A DNA stretch of 64,000 bases from Streptomyces antimycoticus (GCF_005405925.1 NZ_BJHV01000001.1:6820001-6884000); one strand, 5' to 3'; shown: positions 13,645 to 24,418, counted from the first letter of the stretch. Translations and numbers: made by a program. The notes: a model not told the origin generated them from the sequence alone.

Positions 13645-14889
13645 TCAGGGGGTGGCCGGTTTGGATTCCGGGGCCGGTCCGGGGAGGCTGACCTTGATCC
13701 GGCAGCCGCGCGGGGACTCCGCCACGCCTATCCGCCCGCCGTGCAGGTCCACCGCCCAGCGCGCGATCGCCAGCCCCAGACCGGTGCCGCCGTCGCTGGC
13801 CGGGCCCGGGCGGCGACGGCCCCCGGCCGCCGTACTGTCGGGGGAGAGCCCGCCCCGGTTGAACCGCTCGAAGACCCGGTGCCGCTCCGCCTCCGGGATG
13901 CCGGGGCCCTCGTCCAGCACCTCCAGCTCCAGGCTCTCCGGGCCGCCGTCACCGCGCCGGGCCCGCACGGTCACCCGGCCGTGCGCCGGGCTGTGCTTGA
14001 CCGCGTTGTCGATGAGATTCGCCATCACCTGGTGCAGCCGCTCGGCGTCGGCGTGGGCGGTCAGCTCGGGCGGCGAGACGTCCAGGTTGAGGTGGACGTC
14101 GGTACGGGTGTGCGCACCCGATTGGGATTCCGCGCCCTTGGCCATGCTGGCCTCCTTGAGGATTCCGGCCAGATACGGCCAGACCTCGAACCGCCGCGCG
14201 TGCAGCGGCACCACTCCGTTGTCGAGGCGGGAGAGATCGAGCAGCTGATCCACCAGGCGGCCCAGGCGCTGGGTCTGCCGCAGCGCGACCCGCATGGTCT
14301 CCGGATCGGCCTCCGAGACCCCGTCCACCACGTTCTCCAGCACGGCGCGCAGGGCCGCGATGGGGGTGCGCAGCTCATGCGAGACGTTGGCGACCAGCTC
14401 CTTGCGGTGGGTGTCCACCGCCTCCAGGTCGGCCGCCATCCGGTTGAACGCGGTCGCCAGGTCGCCGAACTCGTCCCGGCGCTGCGCCGCCTGCACCCGC
14501 CGGGTGTAGTCGCCGTTCGCCATCGACCGGGTGACCTCGGTCATCTCGTCCAGCGGGGCGGTCAGCCCGTGGGCCACGAACTGGGTGATCAGCAGCGAGG
14601 CGATGATCGAGAAGATGGTGATCACGCGCAGCTCGGTATCGGAGTGCACCGCCGCGAAGACCAGCCAGGTGGTGATGATCACCGAGCCGATGACCAGCGC
14701 CCCCAGCGCCGCCTTGACCGAGCGGTACGGGTCGAAGGGCCGCAGTGCTTCCCAGATCCGGGCCCAGGTGGCGCGGGACCATGCCCGCCGGTCCTTGGGG
14801 CCGACGTACATCCGGCAGACCTTGGGAACCCGGGCCCCGGGGACCCGCCAGACCTCGGGAACCCTGCGCGCCCAGCGGCCCTTCCTCAT
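13645..14889 (-). CDS. two-component sensor histidine kinase
   Basis: A 414-residue membrane kinase. Two hydrophobic segments (about residues 45-70 and 80-105, short loop between) are followed by HAMP (LDEMTEVTRSMANGDYTRRV), the H-box SHELRTPIAALRA, N-box NLIDNAVKHS, G1 DEGPGIP and G2 GTGLGLAIA. The very short extracytoplasmic loop suggests that it senses something within or near the membrane. The start overlaps the regulator stop by four bases (ATGA), so the two genes are translationally coupled. It precedes kgd on the same strand. Confidence 0.93.
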   Translation of the reverse strand: MRKGRWARRVPEVWRVPGARVPKVCRMYVGPKDRRAWSRATWARIWEALRPFDPYRSVKAALGALVIGSVIITTWLVFAAVHSDTELRVITIFSIIASLLITQFVAHGLTAPLDEMTEVTRSMANGDYTRRVQAAQRRDEFGDLATAFNRMAADLEAVDTHRKELVANVSHELRTPIAALRAVLENVVDGVSEADPETMRVALRQTQRLGRLVDQLLDLSRLDNGVVPLHARRFEVWPYLAGILKEASMAKGAESQSGAHTRTDVHLNLDVSPPELTAHADAERLHQVMANLIDNAVKHSPAHGRVTVRARRGDGGPESLELEVLDEGPGIPEAERHRVFERFNRGGLSPDSTAAGGRRRPGPASDGGTGLGLAIARWAVDLHGGRIGVAESPRGCRIKVSLPGPAPESKPATP

Positions 14890-15626
14890 GCCGCCGGGGT
14901 CTCCAGGGCGTAGCCGACGCCGTGCACCGTACGGATCCGCTCCGCGCCGATCTTCCGGCGCAGCGCCTTGATGTGACTGTCCACGGTGCGGGTGCCCGAG
15001 GCGTCCGCCCAGTCCCACACCTCGGCCAGCAGCTGCTCACGCGAGAGCACCGCGCGCGGGGTGTTGGCCAGACAGACCAGCAGATCGAACTCGGTCGGGG
15101 TCAGATGCACATCCGAACCGCGCACCCGTACCCGGCGCTGGGCGTGGTCGATCTCCAGCTCGCCCAGGCGCAGGATCCCACTGCGCGGGGTGTGCGCGGC
15201 CAGCGCCGCCCGCTCCACCCGCCGCAGCAGCACATGCACCCGCGCGGCCAGTTCGCGCATGGAGAACGGCTTGGTCATGTAGTCGTCGGCACCGACCCCG
15301 AGCCCCACCAGCATGTCGGTCTCGTCGTCGCGCGCGGTCAGCATCAGCACGGGCACCGGACGGCGGGCCTGCACCCGGCGGCAGACCTCCAGACCGTCGA
15401 AGCCCGGCAGCATCACGTCGAGGACCAGCAGATCGGGCTGCCACGCCTCGGCCGTGTCGACCGCCGCCGGACCGTCTCCCGCCGTCTGGACCTGGAACCC
15501 CTCGGCACGCAGCCGGGCCGCGATGGCGTCCACTATGGTCGGATCGTCCTCGACGACGAGGACCCGGCGCTGTGCGCCAGGGGTGGTCGTGGCGGTCCCG
15601 TTGTGACCGTTGTGAATCTGCTCCAT
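14886..15626 (-). CDS. OmpR-family response regulator
   Basis: A 246-residue regulator. Receiver domain residues: acidic pair VEDDP near 24-27, phosphoacceptor Asp in LLVLDVMLPG, Thr in MLTARD and Lys in MTKPFS. A C-terminal winged helix of the OmpR type follows (LTPTEFDLLVCLANTPRAVLSREQLL ... TVDSHIKALRRKIG). It partners the kinase encoded directly downstream. The start ATG 15626 has a GGGGCGGG-like site upstream. Confidence 0.94.
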   Translation of the reverse strand: MEQIHNGHNGTATTTPGAQRRVLVVEDDPTIVDAIAARLRAEGFQVQTAGDGPAAVDTAEAWQPDLLVLDVMLPGFDGLEVCRRVQARRPVPVLMLTARDDETDMLVGLGVGADDYMTKPFSMRELAARVHVLLRRVERAALAAHTPRSGILRLGELEIDHAQRRVRVRGSDVHLTPTEFDLLVCLANTPRAVLSREQLLAEVWDWADASGTRTVDSHIKALRRKIGAERIRTVHGVGYALETPAA

Positions 15627-15730
15627 ACGCCCGCCCCTGCGTCTTCCGGTGAAACCCGCGGCTCGCGCCTGGTCATCGCTCAGCCGCGTTTGGTAGGCAA
15701 GCAAGCGTAAAGCCAGCGTACGCGGCTTTG

Positions 15731-16474
15731 CTACGCGCCCCGAACGGCAAGATGCACGACGTCGGGAACACCCCGGGCAACGGTGACCTCTTCCGTACGC
15801 ACCTGCGTGAACCCGGCATTCCGGAGAGATTCCTCGAACGCGGGTGACGGCTGCGCCGACCACACGGCCAGCACTCCGCCCGGTGCCAGGCGCGCCGCAC
15901 AGGCGGCGAGCCCGGCGGGGGAGTAGAGGCCGTCGTTGTCCTCGGTGACGGTCCAGTCGGGTCCGTTGTCGATGTCCAGGCACAGCGCGTCATAGCTCTG
16001 TGGGGCCTGCGGGCCGGTCCGCAGCCAGGCGACCAGATCGGCGTGGACGATCTCGGCGCGCGGATCGGCCAGCGCCCCGGCGGTCACGGCGGTCAGGGGT
16101 CCTTCGCGGTGCCAGTCGATCACCGCCGCCTCCCGCTCGACCACCGCGATCCGCCCCCACCGGGGCTCCGCCACCGCCTCGACCAGCGAAAACCCCACGC
16201 CGAGCCCGCCGATGAGCAGCGCGGGGGAGGGCCGGTCGGCGGGCAGCGCGCCGAGGGCGGCGCGGATGAGCAGCCGCTCGGAGCGGCCGTCGGAGGTGTC
16301 CATGAGGAAGCACCCATTGGCGATGATCTCGAAGACGGTGTCCTCCGACGGCTCCCCGCCGCCGCGCCGCCGCAGCACCACTTCGCCGTACGGACCCTCC
16401 CGGCGGTCGACGGTCACCGGCCGGTCGTCGTCGGCGGGGTGGAGGTCGTACGGCGGCTGCGGTTGCGGCTGCAT
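15731..16474 (-). CDS. spermidine-synthase-like methyltransferase-fold protein
   Basis: A 247-residue Rossmann protein with LLIGGLGVGFSLVEAV for the nucleoside cofactor, an acidic residue at the next strand (VVERE), and DALCLDIDNGPDWTV in place of the polyamine-synthase active-site region. It lacks several spermidine-binding residues, so polyamine synthesis is doubtful and 'spermidine-synthase-like' is safer. ATG 16474 has GGGAGGA nine bases upstream. It lies upstream of the response regulator on the same strand, 104 bp away. Confidence 0.75.
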   Translation of the reverse strand: MQPQPQPPYDLHPADDDRPVTVDRREGPYGEVVLRRRGGGEPSEDTVFEIIANGCFLMDTSDGRSERLLIRAALGALPADRPSPALLIGGLGVGFSLVEAVAEPRWGRIAVVEREAAVIDWHREGPLTAVTAGALADPRAEIVHADLVAWLRTGPQAPQSYDALCLDIDNGPDWTVTEDNDGLYSPAGLAACAARLAPGGVLAVWSAQPSPAFEESLRNAGFTQVRTEEVTVARGVPDVVHLAVRGA

Positions 16475-16683
16475 GGGGTGGGGTCCTCCCGGGGTGGTCC
16501 TGATGCCGCCATCCTCGCGCCGGCCCCGTGCGCCGGTCCAACCGATTCCACCGGCGGTCCGGCGGCGCGACGTCGCCCGCGTCACAGCCGGCGCCACGGT
16601 GACATGACTCACGGCCCCCGGGTTGTTGTTCCCGTCGTCGCGGATATGCGGAGAGCAGAGGGAGTGAGGAAGGGGCGCGGGCG

Positions 16684-17799
16684 TTGACGACATCGATACG
16701 TGGGACGACGGACGCGGAGCCCGGAGACGCGGATGCCGCTGGGGCGGCGGGGTCGGTGGGCGCGGACGCCTCCGGCGTGGCCCTTACGGCCTCGGCGGCC
16801 TCTACGGGGCCCGCTTCGTGGGCGGCCTCAATGGCGTCGGCGGGGCCTTCGCCGGCCGCTCCCGGGCGCCGTCCGGCAGTCCCGGGCGCGCGGGCGGCGG
16901 ACGGCGGTGACCCGGGTGGGCAAGGGGTGGCGGGGAGGGCTCGTCCGTGCGTCGGCACGGCCGGTCGGCGGCGGGCGGCAGGGCGTACCGGGCCGGTCGC
17001 CGTCGGGGCCGGCACGCCGCAGGGGTCGGCAGCCGGGGAGCCGCGCGAGCGCCTTACGGCCGCCGGGGCGGGTCATGGTCGCCTTACGGCTGCCACAGCG
17101 GTGGGTCTCAGCAAGCCGCCCCGCCTCAACCGGCTGCCGCGCACGCTCATCCGCGTGCCGTTCACCCTCGGCTACACGCTCGTCCTGCTCGGCACCGGGC
17201 TCTACGCCCGCCTCGGCGACCCCGGCACCGTGCACGATCTGCTCGCGGACTCCAGCACCGATGTGTCCCACCTCTCCCAGCGGCCGCTGCTGACGCTGCT
17301 GGTCAGCGCGTTGTGGGCGGTGGGTGGGGTCACCTCGCCCTATCTGGTCGCCTTCCCCCTGGTGCTCGGCGCGCTGGAGCGGCGCATCGGCGGGGTGCGG
17401 ACCGCCGGGGTGTTCCTGCTCGGCCATGTGCTGGCGACGCTGCTCACCGAGCTCCCGGTGGCCGCCTCCGTCGCCGTCGGGCATCTCCCGGACAGTTCGC
17501 TGCGCCGCCTCGACTACGGGGTCAGCTACGGGCTGATCGCCTGCGCCGCCGCGCTCGCCGGGTTGCTGGTGCCCCGGCTGCGCTGGGTGCTGCTCGGCGG
17601 GATCGGCCTCGCACTCGCCGCCGGGAGCGTCGTCGACTTCGATCCGCTCACCGAGTGGGGCCATGGGCTCGCCCTGCTGATCGGCGTCGTCTGCTGGCCG
17701 TATGTCCGGCGAAACGCCAGGTGGCGGCCCTCCTCGAAGGACAGCGACGCCGCCGAGGGCGGCTTCGCTCACAGCGAACGAGCGTCCGGGAACACCTGA
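16684..17799 (+). CDS. rhomboid-like membrane protein
   Basis: A protein of 371 residues if it starts at TTG 16684 (AAGGGG about eight bases upstream). The first 150 residues are Ala/Gly-rich and probably disordered; about six hydrophobic segments follow. In the membrane part, YGVSYGL resembles the GxSx motif holding the serine of rhomboid proteases, and EWGHGLALLIG places a His in a late helix, so the dyad may be retained. A shorter start near LSKPPRLNRLPRT is possible. A ClgR-type box lies inside its 3' end and serves lon. Confidence 0.7.
   Translation: MTTSIRGTTDAEPGDADAAGAAGSVGADASGVALTASAASTGPASWAASMASAGPSPAAPGRRPAVPGARAADGGDPGGQGVAGRARPCVGTAGRRRAAGRTGPVAVGAGTPQGSAAGEPRERLTAAGAGHGRLTAATAVGLSKPPRLNRLPRTLIRVPFTLGYTLVLLGTGLYARLGDPGTVHDLLADSSTDVSHLSQRPLLTLLVSALWAVGGVTSPYLVAFPLVLGALERRIGGVRTAGVFLLGHVLATLLTELPVAASVAVGHLPDSSLRRLDYGVSYGLIACAAALAGLLVPRLRWVLLGGIGLALAAGSVVDFDPLTEWGHGLALLIGVVCWPYVRRNARWRPSSKDSDAAEGGFAHSERASGNT
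17762..17779. promoter_or_regulatory. ClgR-type operator upstream of lon
   Basis: TTCGCT-CAC-AGCGAA is a perfect palindrome and fits the ClgR consensus known from actinobacteria (W-N-N-W-CGCYNANRGCG-W-W-S) at all but one outer position. ClgR activates lon and clp genes in Streptomyces and Corynebacterium. The site lies about 95 bp before the lon ATG, within the end of the rhomboid-like gene. Confidence 0.65.
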
Positions 17800-17831
17800 G
17801 GCCCCTCCGTGCATTGAGTGGGCATTGATTA

Positions 17832-17852
17832 TTTGAGTCCCACCGACTCAAG
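17832..17852. promoter_or_regulatory. HAIR element (HspR operator) at the lon promoter
   Basis: TTGAGT-N7-ACTCAAG matches the HspR-associated inverted repeat (CTTGAGT-N7-ACTCAAG) with one mismatch. HspR with DnaK represses dnaK, clpB and lon in Streptomyces. The element lies about 20 bp before the lon start codon. Confidence 0.85.
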
Positions 17853-17873
17853 TTGCCTGCCGAAGGGGAGATC

Positions 17874-20300
<2,427 letters not shown>

Positions 20301-20401
20301 CGGACGCTGCCGGTGGCGCCGTGGTCCGGGATTCCGTGTCGAACGGGATTCCGGGCCACGCGTGACCTGTCGGCCGTGCGGAGGCCGGATCCCGTTGGCA
20401 G

Positions 20402-20419
20402 CCAGACAGGTCTGTCTGG
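20402..20419. promoter_or_regulatory. TetR operator site 1 (oxidoreductase promoter)
   Basis: A perfect palindrome, CCAGACAG-GT-CTGTCTGG, upstream of the oxidoreductase gene. It shares its core with the sites at 20435 and 21825; the centres of sites 1 and 2 are 34 bp apart, about three helical turns, so two dimers could sit on one face. Confidence 0.75.
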
Positions 20420-20434
20420 TAGCTTCGGCAATGA

Positions 20435-20454
20435 AACAGACAGACCTGTCTGTT
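20435..20454. promoter_or_regulatory. TetR operator site 2 (oxidoreductase promoter)
   Basis: A perfect palindrome with 9-bp arms around AC (AACAGACAG / CTGTCTGTT), ending 25 bp before the oxidoreductase GTG start, where repressor binding would block transcription or initiation. Confidence 0.78.
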
Positions 20455-20479
20455 CATGCCTGTCATTCCGGAGGGATCC

Positions 20480-21034
20480 GTGCCGCGCACCCTGCTCGTC
20501 CTCGCCCACCCCAACCTCGCCACGTCCCGCGTCAACGCCGCGCTCGCCGAGGCGGCCCGGCCGGTGGACGGGGTCACCTTCCATGACCTCTACGCCGAAT
20601 ATCCCGATCTGCGGATCGATGTCGAGCGCGAGCAGCGGCTGCTCCTGGAGCACGACCGGATCGTGCTGCAGTTCCCCTTCTACTGGTATTCGGCGCCGCC
20701 GCTGCTGAAGAAGTGGCTGGACGAGGTGTTCCTGCGCGGCTTCGCCTACGGCACCGGCGGTACCTCGCTGCACGGCAAGTCGCTGCTCATCGCCACCTCG
20801 ACGGGCTCCGCCGAGGAGCAGTACCGGCCGGACGGGTTCCACCGCTTCCCGGTCGTCGAGCTGCTCAAGCCCTTCGACGCCACCGCGCACATCACCGGGA
20901 TGCGCTACGAGGAGCCGCTCATCGCGCACGGCACCCATACGCTCGACGACGCCGAGCTCGCCGCCTACCAAAACCGCTATCGCGACCTGCTGGCCTCCGG
21001 CGTGATACGGGAGCGCGAGCTGACCGCCGTCTGA
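20480..21034 (+). CDS. NAD(P)H oxidoreductase, quinone-reductase / KefF-like flavodoxin fold
   Basis: A 184-residue flavodoxin-fold enzyme of the NQO1/KefF group. LVLAHPNLATSRVNAAL binds the flavin phosphate, and FPFYWYSAPPLLKKWLDEVFLRGFAYG carries the conserved family motif. Such enzymes reduce quinones and electrophiles by two electrons. GTG 20480 directly follows GGAGGG; ATG 20456 overlaps the second operator and is less likely. Two palindromes identical in core to one before the TetR gene at 21779 indicate repression by that regulator. Confidence 0.87.
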   Translation: MPRTLLVLAHPNLATSRVNAALAEAARPVDGVTFHDLYAEYPDLRIDVEREQRLLLEHDRIVLQFPFYWYSAPPLLKKWLDEVFLRGFAYGTGGTSLHGKSLLIATSTGSAEEQYRPDGFHRFPVVELLKPFDATAHITGMRYEEPLIAHGTHTLDDAELAAYQNRYRDLLASGVIRERELTAV

Positions 21035-21063
21035 ACCGCGTCACGCCCGAGCCGCGCGACACG

Positions 21064-21106
21064 GCGAAGGGCCCGGCCGCACCCCATGGGCGGCCGGGCC
21101 CTTCGC
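21064..21106 (+). terminator. strong hairpin terminator
   Basis: A perfect 17-bp stem (GCGAAGGGCCCGGCCGC and its complement) with a nine-base loop begins 30 bases after the oxidoreductase stop. It can serve the convergent TetR gene as well. Confidence 0.88.
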
Positions 21107-21184
21107 GTACGTACGGGAGCCAGGCGAGCCGCGCCCCGGTCAACACCCTGCCGACCTGGCCCTTCGCGTACGTACGGGAGCCAG
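21097..21184. repeat. 27-bp direct repeat pair
   Basis: An identical 27-bp unit containing CGCGTACGTACGGGAGCC occurs at 21097-21123 and 21158-21184, with 34 bp between. The first copy forms the right arm of the terminator hairpin, so the second looks like a duplicated piece of it. Confidence 0.8.
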
Positions 21185-21200
21185 ACGCCGGGTACGAGGG

Positions 21201-21779
21201 CTACACCCGCGCCGGGCACGCCTCCGCGACCAGCGCCCGCGCCGCGTCCTGAGCCGCCTCCGCGCACTCCGGCCGCGGCTCCAGCGCGGCCGCCGCCATC
21301 GTCCCGTCCACGAGCACGGAGATCTGCAGGCCGAGCCGCTCGGGGTCGGCGGCCCCGGCCTCCCGGGCCAGCTCGGTCAGCCAGGCCCGTATGGCGCGCT
21401 TGTGCTCGGCCGTCGTGGCGTGCGGGGCGGTGCCCGGCTCGGTCTCGCCCGCGGTCCTGGTGAACGCGCAGCCGCGGAAACCGTCCCGCTTGGTCGTCGC
21501 GATCAGCGCGTCGAAGACTCCGACGAGACGGTCCCGGGGATCGGCGCCGGCCGCCTCGGCGGCCTGCCGCAGCGCCCCCCGCCAGTGCTGGTCCGACCTG
21601 TGGAGATAGGCCAGGACCAGATCGTCCTTGGTGCGGAAGTGGGAGTAGAGCGTCGCCTTCGCCACGCCCGACTCGGCGATGATCCGGTCCACCCCGACGC
21701 CGCGCACCCCATGGGCGTTGAACAGCGCGGTGGCGGTGGACAGGATCCGCTCATGGGCGGAGGGGCGGGCGGTGCTCAT
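21201..21779 (-). CDS. TetR-family repressor of the oxidoreductase and itself
   Basis: A 192-residue repressor with an N-terminal HTH (ERILSTATALFNAHGVRGVGVD, then IIAESGVAKATLYSHFRTKDDLV). The C-terminal ligand domain has a Cys in GFRGCAFTRTAGE, a position conserved in several TetR proteins that sense electrophiles or quinones, so covalent sensing is possible. I chose ATG 21779, seven bases after AAGGAG; ATG 21785 is too close to it. Its own promoter carries the same palindrome as the convergent oxidoreductase gene, which suggests autoregulation plus control of that enzyme. Confidence 0.9.
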   Translation of the reverse strand: MSTARPSAHERILSTATALFNAHGVRGVGVDRIIAESGVAKATLYSHFRTKDDLVLAYLHRSDQHWRGALRQAAEAAGADPRDRLVGVFDALIATTKRDGFRGCAFTRTAGETEPGTAPHATTAEHKRAIRAWLTELAREAGAADPERLGLQISVLVDGTMAAAALEPRPECAEAAQDAARALVAEACPARV

Positions 21780-21824
21780 GATCATGCTCCTTGACTTGGC
21801 CGTAGGACGACCGACGCCCCCAGC

Positions 21825-21846
21825 GTACAGACAGACCTGTCCGTAC
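21825..21846. promoter_or_regulatory. TetR operator site 3 (autoregulatory)
   Basis: GTACAGACAG-AC-CTGTCCGTAC, ten-base arms with one mismatch, upstream of the TetR start. It is the third copy of the CAGACAG/CTGTCTG core seen at the oxidoreductase promoter. Confidence 0.75.
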
Positions 21847-21892
21847 ACCGGAGGGCGGACGCGCCGGATGTGGGGGGTGAGGAGGCGCGGGC

Positions 21893-22741
21893 TCAGCCGT
21901 TGGCGAGCGCCTGCAGCCGGTCCATGGCGCCGTTGAACTTGTTGTGGTCGCCGACCGTCGGGCCGGACGAGGTGTACTGCCAGATGGTGTGGAAGCCCCA
22001 GCCCGCCGGAAGCTCGCCGACGGACGAGCCGTAGCGCGGAATCCACAGGGGGTTGACGCCACCGAAGGCGGCGGAGTTGCCCGTGCAGCTCTTCCACCAG
22101 CTCGTGGAGGTGTAGATCACCGGGTCGCGGCCGGTACGCGCCTTGTAGGTGCTGTTGAAGGACTTGATCCAGTTGACCATCGCGCTGGCGCTCAGCCCGT
22201 AGCAGGTCGCGCCGTAGGGGTTGTACTCCATGTCGAGCGCGCCCGGCAGCGTCTTGCCGTCCTTGGACCAGCCGCCGCCGTGGTCCACGAAGTAGTTGGC
22301 CTGGGCGGAGCCGCTCGAATTGTTCGGCAGGGCGAAGTGGTACGCGCCGCGGATCATGCCGACGTTGAACGAGCCGTTGTACTGCTGGGCGAAGTACGGG
22401 TTGGTGTAGCTCGTGCCCTCGGTCGCCTTGACGTAGGCGAACCGGACCCCGCTGCTCCACAGCGTCGACCAGCTGACATTGCCCTGGTGGCTGCTGACGT
22501 CCACGCCCTCGACGGTGGCGAGCAGCCCCGTGGGCGCCTCGCCGGCCGTGGATCCGCCCTCGTGCTTGAGTATCTGTGAACCCGCCCAGTCGTCCTCGGG
22601 GTGGGGGATGGCCTTGTCGTCCTGGCCCTGGGCGGCGAATGCCGCACCGGGCAGTGCGATGGTCATGGCGAGGAGAGCGGCGAGGATTCCGATCAGCGCG
22701 CTGAGGGCGCGTCGGACCGAACCAGGTCTGTGCACGAGCAT
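21893..22741 (-). CDS. secreted GH25 lysozyme (N,O-diacetylmuramidase)
   Basis: A 282-residue secreted muramidase. A signal peptide with Arg-Arg and a hydrophobic core (ALSALIGILAALLAMTIALPGAAFA, cleavage after AFA) is followed by a short linker and a GH25 domain beginning VEGVDVSSHQG and containing the catalytic DMEY; FAYVKATEG and WQYTSSG are also typical. It cleaves the glycan backbone of peptidoglycan outside the cell. ATG 22741 follows GGAGGC. It belongs to the same strand as the TetR gene but is probably transcribed from its own promoter in the 209-bp gap upstream. Confidence 0.92.
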   Translation of the reverse strand: MLVHRPGSVRRALSALIGILAALLAMTIALPGAAFAAQGQDDKAIPHPEDDWAGSQILKHEGGSTAGEAPTGLLATVEGVDVSSHQGNVSWSTLWSSGVRFAYVKATEGTSYTNPYFAQQYNGSFNVGMIRGAYHFALPNNSSGSAQANYFVDHGGGWSKDGKTLPGALDMEYNPYGATCYGLSASAMVNWIKSFNSTYKARTGRDPVIYTSTSWWKSCTGNSAAFGGVNPLWIPRYGSSVGELPAGWGFHTIWQYTSSGPTVGDHNKFNGAMDRLQALANG

Positions 22742-22950
22742 GGCGTTGCCTCCGAAGCCTCGGTGGGGGGAGAGAGGGACGTCAGATTGGTATGACCATG
22801 TCAGGACTGACGCTACGGGCGTAGATAGGCCGACGGAAGAGGGAGGGTGTGATGCCGTTGGTCTAATCCTGCGAAATACTGGTGGAGCTGCGGTAACCAC
22901 CGCGCGTGGTAGAAACTTTCACGAAGTGAAAACCCGGAGAGGGCTCTGAC

Positions 22951-23520
22951 GTGCACGACAACGGGGCATTGCCACCCGAGCAGGGTGCGGGTGGCAGCGT
23001 GGGCGGCATTGGTGTGGACCATGCATTCCTGGCTCTGGAGCGCGAATTGGCGGTTTTCCTCCGCAGAGCCCGCGCCGCCTCGGGGGAATTGGCCCGGGAG
23101 GTCCACCCGGAGCTCGAATCCGCCGCCTATGGGCTGCTGATGCGGCTGGAGGACGCGGGTCCGCAGCGCGCCACCGACCTCGCGGGCTTCGTGGGCGTCG
23201 GAAAGGCCACCATGAGCCGTCAGCTCCGCGCGCTGGAGGGGCTTGGCCTGGTGACGCGGACGCCCGATCCGGCGGACGGCCGGGCCTTCCTGATGGAGTT
23301 GACCGAGGAGGGCCGCAGCCGCTTCCGCGCCGTACGGGTCGCCCGGCGGGCGCGGTACGCCCGCCGCCTCGCCGCGTGGGAGCGCAACGAGGTCGCCGAA
23401 CTCGCCAGACTTCTGCACCGGTTGAACGCGGAGCAGGAGGCCGAGGACCCCGGTCAGGCGGCGCGGGCGGCGCAGGAGGCCGGGGATTCCGGTCCAGCGG
23501 CGCGGGCGGCGCAGGAGTAA
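22951..23520 (+). CDS. MarR-family regulator with a duplicated Ala-rich tail
   Basis: A 189-residue MarR regulator. The winged helix is clear: YGLLMRLEDAGPQRATDLAGFVGVGKATMSRQLRALEGLGLVTRTPDPADGRAFLMELTEEG (about residues 65-125). The C terminus carries two tandem copies of a 13-residue unit ending ARAAQE, produced by a DNA duplication just before the stop. GTG 22951 is preceded by GGAGAGGG. The gene is divergent from the lysozyme gene and could regulate it. Confidence 0.88.
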   Translation: MHDNGALPPEQGAGGSVGGIGVDHAFLALERELAVFLRRARAASGELAREVHPELESAAYGLLMRLEDAGPQRATDLAGFVGVGKATMSRQLRALEGLGLVTRTPDPADGRAFLMELTEEGRSRFRAVRVARRARYARRLAAWERNEVAELARLLHRLNAEQEAEDPGQAARAAQEAGDSGPAARAAQE

Positions 23521-23647
23521 GGCGCTCATACACGCCAGGATCGGCGACCCCCGCACATCCGGCGACGCGGATGTGGCAACCGCGCTACTCCGCCCCGGAG
23601 ACAGGGTGGCCGTGTTGTCCCGCCCCGGAAGGGGGCGCCCCCGCCGG

Positions 23648-24418
23648 TCAGGGCTCCACGAAGACCACGGCCGCGTCGTCGTGGGTCTTGCCCCGCGGAA
23701 ACGCCGTACGGTCCGGATCGGCGTGCTCGGCCGCCCGTACGCGGTCGATCAACGCCTGCGGGCCCTCCTTGCGCAGCAGCGCGAAGCACTCGGCCCAGTC
23801 GCCCTCGCCGAACCGCTCCACCCAGCGCGTCGCCCCGTCGGTGAGCGCCGCCAGCGCCCGTACCTCGCCGCGCGGGAACTCCCCGGTGACCGCCTTGTCG
23901 GAGACCGTGGGGTCGGCGGCGGCGGTGAAGAAGCCGCCCTCCGTGTTGCGCAGCGGGGCGAGCCGCCGGCCCTCGGCCCGCAGCCGGTCGATGCGGTCGT
24001 CCAGCACCGGAGTCACACCGCCGTGGGCCCGTTCGATGAGCAACACCGAGTCGGAGAGCACCAGATACTCGATCCGCTCGGCGTCCCAGCGCGCCGCGAC
24101 GACGGTTGCCTGCGGGGTGAGAAGGTGAGAAAGGTCACACATTGAACTATGTGACGCGGCGGTTCGGGTGATCGCCTCCGAGAGGCACTGTGTCAGGGGC
24201 ATATCCCGTCGCGAACCGGACAGTTCGAGCAGCGATCCGCCGAGCCGCGCGGTGAACCAGCTCACGCTGTGTACGCATCCGTCGTCGCCGGCCGGCGGAG
24301 TCACCCCGTCCAGAACCACCAGCGCGCCACCGCTCCCCGAGGCCGGAAGGGCTACCGATGCGTAGTCCTCGTTGGGATATTGCTGATCGCCGGGGGCGGT
24401 CGCGAGTTCGATGCGCAT
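23648..24418 (-). CDS. PP2C-like protein phosphatase domain protein
   Basis: A 256-residue protein with the PP2C_2 pattern: NEDYASVALP near the N terminus, VVLDGVTP containing the metal-binding Asp-Gly, a middle ALTDGATRWVE, and a C-terminal KTHDDAAVVFVEP with the second metal Asp pair. Metal-dependent Ser/Thr phosphatase activity is likely; a sensory role in which activity is lost is also possible. ATG 24418 has GAGGGA upstream. It diverges from the conservon operon. Confidence 0.78.
   Translation of the reverse strand: MRIELATAPGDQQYPNEDYASVALPASGSGGALVVLDGVTPPAGDDGCVHSVSWFTARLGGSLLELSGSRRDMPLTQCLSEAITRTAASHSSMCDLSHLLTPQATVVAARWDAERIEYLVLSDSVLLIERAHGGVTPVLDDRIDRLRAEGRRLAPLRNTEGGFFTAAADPTVSDKAVTGEFPRGEVRALAALTDGATRWVERFGEGDWAECFALLRKEGPQALIDRVRAAEHADPDRTAFPRGKTHDDAAVVFVEP

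Noticed and set aside
22780..22811. DasR-like site (TGGTATGACCA) before the GH25 gene
   Set aside because: The core is one base shorter than the DasR site and lacks its flanks; the nearby GTCAG-GA-CTGAC palindrome is short, so no regulator can be assigned.
22742..22950. c-di-AMP (ydaO) riboswitch upstream of the lysozyme gene
   Set aside because: Such riboswitches precede many Streptomyces wall hydrolases, but the 209-bp gap lacks the conserved helices, and the gene upstream of the NlpC/P60 gene lacks them too.
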